A stretch of 11,100 bases of DNA from DATBLE01 sp046732255 (lineage in GTDB: Bacteria; Actinomycetota; Thermoleophilia; Gaiellales; Gaiellaceae), in the NCBI GenBank assembly GCA_046732255.1, contig JBKPMR010000015.1, positions 1 to 11,100 on the forward strand. The letters run 5' to 3'. The position numbers and the translations under genes were made by a program. Shown here piece after piece: positions 6,288 to 11,100 of the stretch. The notes beneath the pieces were generated by a model. The model made no database searches and was not told the origin of the DNA. It saw only the letters and a program-made list of their open reading frames with translations. Numbering within the stretch: the stretch's first letter is position 1; the number at the start of each line of letters is the position of its first letter.

Positions 6288-7679
6288 ATGCGCAGGCGCG
6301 GGCTTGCCATCCTCGCCCTCGTCCTCGCGCTGGTCATCGTCCTCGCATCGCGTGCGATCGGCGGAAGCGACCAGCGGCCACTCGACACTCAGCTGGCGCA
6401 ACGCCTGAGCGAAGTCGGCTTTACCGGCCGAGTCGCGTCGACGCTGAGCTCGAGGCTCGGCCGTCCGCTCGATCCGAAGCTCGCCGACACCGGCCGCCTG
6501 CTGTGGTTCGACACGATCACCGGCCTCAACGACGACAACACCTGCGCAGGTTGCCACTCGCCGACGAACGGCTTCGGCGACTCCCAGCCGATCGCGATCG
6601 GCATCGGCAACAACGGCATCGTCGGGCCTGATCGGACGGGCCCGCGAAACATGCGGCGGGCGCCGATGGTGATCAACACTGCGTTCTACCGCGACTTGAT
6701 GTGGAATTCCCGCTTCTCCGCCGTCTCCGGTGACCCGTTCGACAACTCCGACGGCTTCTCGTTTCCGCCGCCGGAGAGCATGTCGCTCTCGTACGTCCAC
6801 CACCTGCTCCAGGCACAGGCGTTCATTCCCCCGACAGAACGCACCGAAGTCGCGGGCTTCGACTTCCCCGGCGACAACGACGCGATCCGCGCCGAGGTGA
6901 TGCGGCGGCTGAACGCCTCCTCCGGGTACCGGAAGCTCTTCGGTCAAGTGTTCCCGGCGGTCCGCCGAGGCGGCCCGATCACCTTCGATGACTTCGCGCG
7001 CGCAATCGCCGAATTCGAGTTCTCGCTCACGTTCGCAAACGCGCCGATCGACCGCTTCGCGCGCGGCGAGCCGAACGCGATGACCGCCGCGGAGAAGCGA
7101 GGGGCGATCCTGTTCTTCGGCGGTGCAGGCTGCGTTTCGTGCCACGCCGTCTCGGGACGGTCGAACGAGATGTTCAGCGACTTCCAACAGCACGTGATCG
7201 GCGTGCCGCAGCTCGTCCCGAGCGACACGAACAACACCTTTGACGGTCCGGGAGCAAACGAGGATTTCGGCCGTGAGGACTTCACCGCCGATCCGGACGA
7301 CCGGTATGCGTTCCGGACCGCACCGCTGAGGAACATCTCGCTGTCGCCCGCCTTCATGCACGACGGCGCGTTCACGAGCCTGAGGGCGGCGATCGTCCAC
7401 CATCTCGACGTTGTCGCCTCGGCGCGTTCCTATGACCCAGCCGCCCAGGGATTGGCACCGGATCTGAGGCACCTCGGGCCGATCGACCCCATCCTTGCGC
7501 GTCTCGACTCGCGCGTCGCCAGCCCGAGGCTGCTCGACGACACCCAGATCGACGACCTGGTCGCGTTCGTACGGGACGCGCTCCTCGACCCGCGGGCATC
7601 GCCGGACAATCTCAGCCGGCTCGTGCCGAGTAGCGTGCCCAGCGGGCGTCCTGTGCTTCGCTTCGAGTTCGCGCACTAG
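6288..7679 (+). CDS. Di-heme cytochrome c peroxidase family protein (CCP/MauG-like)
   Basis: This 463-residue protein has two c-type heme sites, CAGCH (86-90) and CVSCH (282-286), in the order and spacing of the di-heme cytochrome c peroxidase/MauG family. RLLWFDTITGLNDDNTCAGCH and the late FRTAPLRNISLSPAFMHDGAF are family hallmarks; Met358 is the probable axial ligand of one heme. Such proteins reduce hydrogen peroxide with electrons from a small cytochrome, or carry out long-range oxidations. An N-terminal hydrophobic segment (about residues 6-24) without a lipobox points to a membrane anchor or signal peptide, so the hemes are extracytoplasmic. The ATG at 6288 has AGGAGGCGAGG just upstream. 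The usual length is about 320-400 residues, so this is on the long side, with an extended C-terminus. Confidence 0.92.
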   Translation: MRRRGLAILALVLALVIVLASRAIGGSDQRPLDTQLAQRLSEVGFTGRVASTLSSRLGRPLDPKLADTGRLLWFDTITGLNDDNTCAGCHSPTNGFGDSQPIAIGIGNNGIVGPDRTGPRNMRRAPMVINTAFYRDLMWNSRFSAVSGDPFDNSDGFSFPPPESMSLSYVHHLLQAQAFIPPTERTEVAGFDFPGDNDAIRAEVMRRLNASSGYRKLFGQVFPAVRRGGPITFDDFARAIAEFEFSLTFANAPIDRFARGEPNAMTAAEKRGAILFFGGAGCVSCHAVSGRSNEMFSDFQQHVIGVPQLVPSDTNNTFDGPGANEDFGREDFTADPDDRYAFRTAPLRNISLSPAFMHDGAFTSLRAAIVHHLDVVASARSYDPAAQGLAPDLRHLGPIDPILARLDSRVASPRLLDDTQIDDLVAFVRDALLDPRASPDNLSRLVPSSVPSGRPVLRFEFAH

Positions 7680-7688
7680 GCTGTGCCC

Positions 7689-9062
7689 ATGCTGGAGGCC
7701 GCGGGTCTCTCGTCGACCGAGATCGCCGACTGGGCGAGGAGCGCGCCGGCGGAGGAGGCCGCGTTTCCGGCGGCGGCGCAGGCGACATCCGAGTTCCTGG
7801 CCCGCGGCGAGGAGCTGCTCCGGCGTTTGCCTCCCCGGCGTGACCGGCATGAGGCCGAGGCGGATGTGGCGGCCGCGCTGACGGCGGCGTTCGACGCGGC
7901 GCGCTCCCGGTTCCTGCGGACGCACGCCGAGGATCTCTATGCCGCGCTGACCGACGACCTCCGCCGGGCCGTCCGCGACGAGGACCTCGTCTACGCGGCG
8001 GCCGAGCTCGTCCCCGGTCTGGTGCCGACCAGGGAACAGATGGCCGCCGAGCGTGCGCTTGCGCTTCCCGACAAGGAAGGGATCGAGATCGCGCAGGGGT
8101 TGTTCTTCTCGTACGTGCTCGCGTCTCCGCGCTGCGGCGCGCACCTCGTCTGGGCGATGCTGCGCCCGACCGGGGCGGCGCTCGAACGGCTCGACGACTT
8201 CCGCGCAACGGGTGTCGCCGACCTCGGCGGCACGTACCTGGAGCGACGCGGCCGGGTCGCCTACCTGGAGATACGGAACGACCGGTACCTGAACGCCGAG
8301 GACTGCGACACGCTGCCGACCACCGAGGTCGCGGTCGATCTCGCGCTGCTCGATCCGCAGGTGGAGGTCGGTGTGATCCGCGGCGCCGTCGTCAGTCATC
8401 CGCGCTATGCCGGCCGTCGTGTCTTCGGCGCCGGGGTCAACCTGACCCACCTCTACCACGGCCGTGTCGACTACCTGTTCTTCGTCACCCGCGACCTCGG
8501 GTACGTGAACAAGCTCTTCCGCGGGCTGAGCTCCGAGGAGCACCGCCCGGACGAACCGGAGGAGACGATGGAGAAGCTCTGGGTCGCGGCGGTCGAGACC
8601 TTCGCGATCGGCGGCGCGTGCCAGATCCTGCACACGGCCGACCACGTGATCGCGACGCGCGGCGCGCGCCTGTTCCTGCCGGCGCGCAAGGAGGGGATCC
8701 TGCCGGGCGCGTCCAACCTGCGCCTGCCGCGGTCGGTCGGCGACCGGCTTGCCCGCCAGGCGATCCTCTCCGGGCTCGAGTTCGAGGCCGGGACGCCGAA
8801 CGGCGACCTCCTGATCGACGAGGTGGTCGACTCGGACGATCAGATGGACGCAGCGATCGCGGCACGGGTCGAGGCGCTGAGCAGCTCAGGGCTCGTGAAT
8901 GCGGCCGGCAACCGGCGTGCGCTTCGAGTCGGCGCTGAGCCGCTCGATCTCTTCCGGCGGTACATGGCCACGTTCTGCCGCGAGCAGGCGTACTGCCACC
9001 TCAGCCCTGCGCTGGTCAGCAACCTGGAGCAGCACTGGAAGGCGCATGAACGCGCGCTCTGA
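7689..9062 (+). CDS. DpgC-like arylacetyl-CoA dioxygenase (crotonase fold)
   Basis: The 457-residue protein resembles DpgC, the cofactor- and metal-independent dioxygenase that turns 3,5-dihydroxyphenylacetyl-CoA into 3,5-dihydroxyphenylglyoxylate in glycopeptide pathways. An N-terminal helical part (1-180) includes KEGIEIAQGLFFSYVLASP (129-147). The crotonase core follows, with EIRNDRYLNAEDCDTL (194-209), the oxyanion-hole segment GAGVNLTHLYHGR (247-259), AIGGACQILHTADHVIA (306-322), and RKEGILPGASNLRLPR (333-348), close to the DpgC signature REGIIPGAANLRL. The ATG at 7689 is used; a GTG two codons upstream (7683) is possible, and no good ribosome site marks either. It starts 9 bases after the peroxidase stop and ends 3 bases before the CoA ligase, implying one transcript. 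The exact aryl substrate is unknown, and catalysis has not been shown. Confidence 0.87.
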   Translation: MLEAAGLSSTEIADWARSAPAEEAAFPAAAQATSEFLARGEELLRRLPPRRDRHEAEADVAAALTAAFDAARSRFLRTHAEDLYAALTDDLRRAVRDEDLVYAAAELVPGLVPTREQMAAERALALPDKEGIEIAQGLFFSYVLASPRCGAHLVWAMLRPTGAALERLDDFRATGVADLGGTYLERRGRVAYLEIRNDRYLNAEDCDTLPTTEVAVDLALLDPQVEVGVIRGAVVSHPRYAGRRVFGAGVNLTHLYHGRVDYLFFVTRDLGYVNKLFRGLSSEEHRPDEPEETMEKLWVAAVETFAIGGACQILHTADHVIATRGARLFLPARKEGILPGASNLRLPRSVGDRLARQAILSGLEFEAGTPNGDLLIDEVVDSDDQMDAAIAARVEALSSSGLVNAAGNRRALRVGAEPLDLFRRYMATFCREQAYCHLSPALVSNLEQHWKAHERAL

Positions 9063-9065
9063 GCC

Positions 9066-10292
9066 TTGATCAGGGACCCCGTCGAGCAGCTGCCGCGGGA
9101 GGAGCTGCGCGCGCTGCAGCTGGCGCGGCTGCGGGCGACGTTCGGCCTGGAGATCGGCTCGCTCGACGAGGTCGCCGACCTGCCCTTTGCGACCAAGTCG
9201 GCGCTGCGCGACGCGTATCCCTTCGGCCTGTTGCGGGTGCCCGTCGCCGAGCTCGCCCGGCTCCATGCGTCGAGCGGCACTCACGGGAAGCCGACGGTGG
9301 TCGGCTACACGCCGGCCGACCTCGAGGCGTGGACCGAGCTGATGGCGCGCTGCATGACGATGGCCGGCGTCCGGCCCGGGATGCTGATCCACAACGCGAA
9401 CACGTACGGGCTGTTCACCGGCGGGCACGGATTCCATCAGGGGGCAGAGCGGATCGGGTGTCCCGTGCTCCCGGTATCCGGCGGCTTCACCGCACGGCAG
9501 GCTCTCCTGCTCCACGATCTCGGCGCGCAGGTGCTGGTCGCGACGCCGTCGTATGCGCTCGTGATCGCCCAGGCCGTCGCGGACGTGGGCATCGACCCGG
9601 CGTCGCTGCGGCTGGAGCTCGGCCTCTTCGGCGGTGAGCCGTGGACCGAGGGTCTGCGCGGGCAGATCGAGAACGGGCTCCCCGGGCTCCGGGCGGTGAA
9701 CTTCTACGGCCTGTCGGAGATGTGCGGGCCGGGGGTGGCGGCGGAGTGTCTGGAGGCGCGGGACGGCCTCCACGTCCACGAGGATCACTTCCTTGTCGAG
9801 GTGATCGATCCCGAGTCGGGCCGGCCCGTCGAGGAAGGAACCGAGGGTGAGCTCGTGTTCACGACGCTCGTCAAGGAGGCGATGCCGCTGCTGCGCTACC
9901 GGACCGGCGACGTCGGCTCGCTCACGATCGACCGCTGCGACTGCGGCCGGACGACGGCCCGCATCCGCGGGCTCCGCGGGCGGATCGACGACATGATCAC
10001 CGTCCGCGGCGTCAACCTCTACCCCTCGAACGTCGAGCACCTCCTGCTCTCCGTGCCCGAGGTCGCGCCGCACTACCAGCTGGTGGTCGACCGTCCGGGC
10101 GCGATGGACGAGGTGACCGTCCAGTGCGAGCCGGCCGGCGACGGGGTTGACGTCGCCGCGTTGCGGGCGCGGGTCGAGACGATCCTGCAACAGCACACGG
10201 GAATCCGCCTCGAAGTCGAGGTCCTGCCGCCGGGAGGCGTACCCAGGAGCGAGGGCAAAGCCGTCCGCATCGTCGACAAGCGCCGCCGCTAG
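9066..10292 (+). CDS. PaaK-type phenylacetate/arylacetate-CoA ligase
   Basis: This 408-residue ligase of the adenylate-forming family would activate an aryl-acetic acid with ATP and CoA. The P-loop is ASSGTHGKPTVVGYT (68-82), with His in the place usually held by a second Thr. Further motifs are NFYGLSE (212-218), LRYRTGD (276-282), CDCGR (291-295, a metal-site type motif seen in PaaK), GRIDDMITVRGVNLYP (305-320), and PRSEGKAVR (393-401) with the C-terminal catalytic Lys398. The TTG at 9066 follows the DpgC-like stop by 3 bases, so translation is probably coupled. The N-terminus is short: ELRALQLARLRATFG runs straight into LEIGSLDEVADLPF, lacking the roughly 20-25 residues (the segment with SPFYR) that PaaK enzymes normally have. 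The gene order suggests it makes the substrate of the upstream oxygenase. Confidence 0.92.
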   Translation: MIRDPVEQLPREELRALQLARLRATFGLEIGSLDEVADLPFATKSALRDAYPFGLLRVPVAELARLHASSGTHGKPTVVGYTPADLEAWTELMARCMTMAGVRPGMLIHNANTYGLFTGGHGFHQGAERIGCPVLPVSGGFTARQALLLHDLGAQVLVATPSYALVIAQAVADVGIDPASLRLELGLFGGEPWTEGLRGQIENGLPGLRAVNFYGLSEMCGPGVAAECLEARDGLHVHEDHFLVEVIDPESGRPVEEGTEGELVFTTLVKEAMPLLRYRTGDVGSLTIDRCDCGRTTARIRGLRGRIDDMITVRGVNLYPSNVEHLLLSVPEVAPHYQLVVDRPGAMDEVTVQCEPAGDGVDVAALRARVETILQQHTGIRLEVEVLPPGGVPRSEGKAVRIVDKRRR

Positions 10293-10302
10293 CCGCTCGA
10301 GC

Positions 10303-10320
10303 GGAGCCGATGACGGCTCC
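10303..10320 (+). terminator. Hairpin after the CoA ligase gene
   Basis: GGAGCCG-ATGA-CGGCTCC is a perfect 7-bp stem with a 4-base loop, beginning 11 bases after the ligase stop. It overlaps the end of a 12-base palindrome at 10293-10304 (CCGCTCGAGCGG). There is no U-tract, so its role as a terminator is inferred from position only. Confidence 0.45.
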
Positions 10321-10355
10321 TACTGGCCTTGGCATTTCCCGCGCGGAGCGCGAGC

Positions 10356-10382
10356 GCGTGACCGGGCTTTGCCCGGTCACGC
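10356..10382 (+). terminator. 12-bp hairpin with TTT loop
   Basis: GCGTGACCGGGC (10356-10367) and its exact reverse complement (10371-10382) enclose a TTT loop. It lies between the ligase operon and the convergent repeat-protein gene. Hairpins of this CCGGGC-TTT-GCCCGG type are common intergenic terminators in high-GC genomes; no T-run follows. It could also be one copy of a dispersed intergenic repeat, which a single window cannot show. Confidence 0.6.
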
Positions 10383-10399
10383 TGCGGTGACAGATTTCA

Positions 10400-10441
10400 G
10401 AAGAGGGGGCGGCGGCGCCGCATCGCCGCCGCCCCCTCTTC
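10400..10441. terminator. 18-bp GC-rich hairpin, likely terminator of the convergent repeat-protein gene
   Basis: The arms 10400-10417 and 10424-10441 are perfect reverse complements (18 bp) around the 6-base loop CCGCAT. It begins 13 bases beyond the stop of the minus-strand gene at 10454 and is the strongest hairpin in the window. On the minus strand the stem is followed by TGAAATCTG, a weakly A/T-rich stretch. Together with the two hairpins before it, it insulates the convergent operons. Confidence 0.7.
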
Positions 10442-10453
10442 GGCCGCGAGGAA

Positions 10454-11100
10454 CTACGTGATCGACCACCCCCTCTGGAAGGCGAGCTGCGTGCCCGACT
10501 GCTGGTTCGCCTGACCGGTGTTGGCGTTGTTCACGTCGCCCTGCCAGACGTAGCCCCACGTGAAGGCGTTCACGTTCTGGGCGTTCAGCTGCGGAGCGAT
10601 CGGGATGAACTGCAGCTGCTTCTGCCAGCTGTGGTTGCCCTTGTGCTGGGTCACGGACTGGTTCGCCGAGCCGGACGGTGCCGACCACGGCGGCGACCAG
10701 GCGCGTTCGCCCGCCTTGCCGGCCCGCTGGACGGCGACCTGCGTGCCCGACTGCTGGTTCGCCTGGCCGGTGTTGGCGTTGTTCGCGTCACCCTGCCGGA
10801 CGTCGCCCCAGGTTCCGAGGTTGACGTTCTGCAGGTTCAGCTGCGGCGCGATCGGGATGAACTGGAGCTGCTTCTGACTGCTCCAGTTGCCCTGCTTTTG
10901 CGCAACCGACTGGCTGCTGGAGCTCGGAGGCTCGGCGCAGCCTTCGGTCTTGGTCGGGCCAGCACCGGACTTCTGGACGGCGACCTGCGTGCCCGACTGC
11001 TGGTTCGCCTGGCCGGTGTTGGCGTTGTTCGCATCGCCCTGGTGCACGTCGCCGAACGTGAGGACGTTGACGTTCTGCACGTTCGCCTGCGGCGCGATCG
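10454..11100 (-). CDS. Q/N-rich tandem-repeat protein with curlin-like motif, incomplete
   Basis: The frame stays open to the window edge (IAPQANVQNVNVL at 11098-11060), so the N-terminus lies outside; the GTG at 11080 is within a repeat and is not the true start. The visible 215 residues contain two full units of 82 and 84 residues and a third short one. Each has QNVNxxTxGDVxQGDANNANTG followed by QANQQSGTQVAVQ, then a variable linker, then QKQLQFIPIAPQLN. Within it, GDANNANTGQ fits G-x2-N-x-A-x3-Q, the core of the CsgA curlin repeat, and Gln, Asn, Ser and Thr dominate. A single Cys occurs in the first linker (EGCAEP). A surface or matrix amyloid-like protein is a reasonable guess, but not proven. 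Stop TAG is at 10456-10454. Confidence 0.8.
   Translation of the reverse strand, partial: IAPQANVQNVNVLTFGDVHQGDANNANTGQANQQSGTQVAVQKSGAGPTKTEGCAEPPSSSSQSVAQKQGNWSSQKQLQFIPIAPQLNLQNVNLGTWGDVRQGDANNANTGQANQQSGTQVAVQRAGKAGERAWSPPWSAPSGSANQSVTQHKGNHSWQKQLQFIPIAPQLNAQNVNAFTWGYVWQGDVNNANTGQANQQSGTQLAFQRGWSIT
10482..11100 (-). repeat. Tandem DNA repeats of 246 and 252 bases within the repeat protein
   Basis: Protein units begin at 11080, 10834 and 10582 (minus strand). About 62 bases coding for QGDANNANTGQANQQSGTQ are nearly identical at 10980-11041, 10734-10795 and 10482-10543. A second block coding for QKQLQFIPIAPQ is nearly identical at 10837-10877 and 10586-10626, and begins again at 11082-11100. 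The linkers between blocks differ strongly. Near-identity at the DNA level suggests recent duplication or ongoing exchange between units. Confidence 0.85.

Noticed and set aside
6042..8645. Long minus-strand open frame (867 residues) opposite the secreted-protein, peroxidase and DpgC-like genes
   Set aside because: Low-complexity Arg/Val/Glu composition and no motifs; the plus-strand genes have heme sites, crotonase motifs and ribosome sites.
8886..10196. Minus-strand open frame (436 residues) opposite the DpgC-like and ligase genes
   Set aside because: Shadow of the ligase frame; Arg/His/Asp-rich without recognisable domains.
10482..11041. CRISPR-like or non-coding repeat array
   Set aside because: The spacing of about 250 bases and the protein-coding frame kept through all units show coding tandem repeats, not short direct repeats with spacers.
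10454..11080. GTG at 11080 as the true start of the repeat protein
   Set aside because: The repeat continues upstream in frame (IAPQAN before VQNVN), matching IAPQLN before the other units, so the gene runs off the window.

Overview
The window is GC-rich, with short intergenic gaps, GTG/TTG starts and overlapping stop/start codons. The gene types (DUF4242, DUF5996, a UBP-type zinc finger, a FrnE-like DsbA, a DHA2 transporter, a DpgC-like oxygenase) suggest a high-GC actinobacterium. I would guess the Thermoleophilia (Gaiellales/Solirubrobacterales side), probably environmental, but the sequence alone does not prove this.

Layout. 1-114 (+) is the C-terminal end of a DUF4242 protein. It converges, across a 13-bp hairpin at 124-160, on a 1-Cys peroxiredoxin (188-844, -) that has its own promoter and a strong ribosome binding site. 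Upstream of it on the same strand lies a tightly packed operon, read from 5030 down to 939: alpha/beta hydrolase, UBP-type zinc-finger protein, DUF5996 protein, 14-helix MFS exporter, and a FrnE/DsbA-type thiol oxidoreductase. Three of the four junctions abut or overlap as ATGA, and the last has a short gap. A divergent TetR regulator (5079-5672, +) starts on the other side of a perfect palindrome (TGTACC-GAGT-GGTACA, 5053-5068) placed inside its own promoter, so it probably controls itself and the operon.

The most striking feature is in the last gene of that operon. The DsbA-like protein reads through an in-frame TGA exactly where the first cysteine of its CPFC active site should be. A stem-loop with a GGG loop starts 22 nt after the TGA, as expected for a bacterial SECIS. 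I read it as a selenoprotein with a U-P-F-C active site (939-1511). Standard gene calling would miss the first 26 residues or call it broken.

The + strand from 5755 to 10292 is a probable second operon: a small secreted protein of unknown function, a membrane-anchored di-heme cytochrome c peroxidase, a DpgC-like arylacetyl-CoA dioxygenase of the crotonase fold, and a PaaK-type arylacetate-CoA ligase with a shortened N-terminus. The last two would logically act in sequence: activation of an aryl-acetic acid to its CoA thioester, then cofactor-free oxygenation to an arylglyoxylate. The glycopeptide-pathway partners DpgA, B and D are not here.

Three hairpins (10303-10441) separate this operon from a convergent, incomplete gene (10454-11100, -). 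It encodes a Q/N-rich protein of about 82-84-residue repeats containing a curlin-like G-x2-N-x-A-x3-Q pattern. No tRNA, rRNA, CRISPR or insertion sequence was seen, and no gene-free stretch exceeds 300 bases; the longest is 10293-10453.
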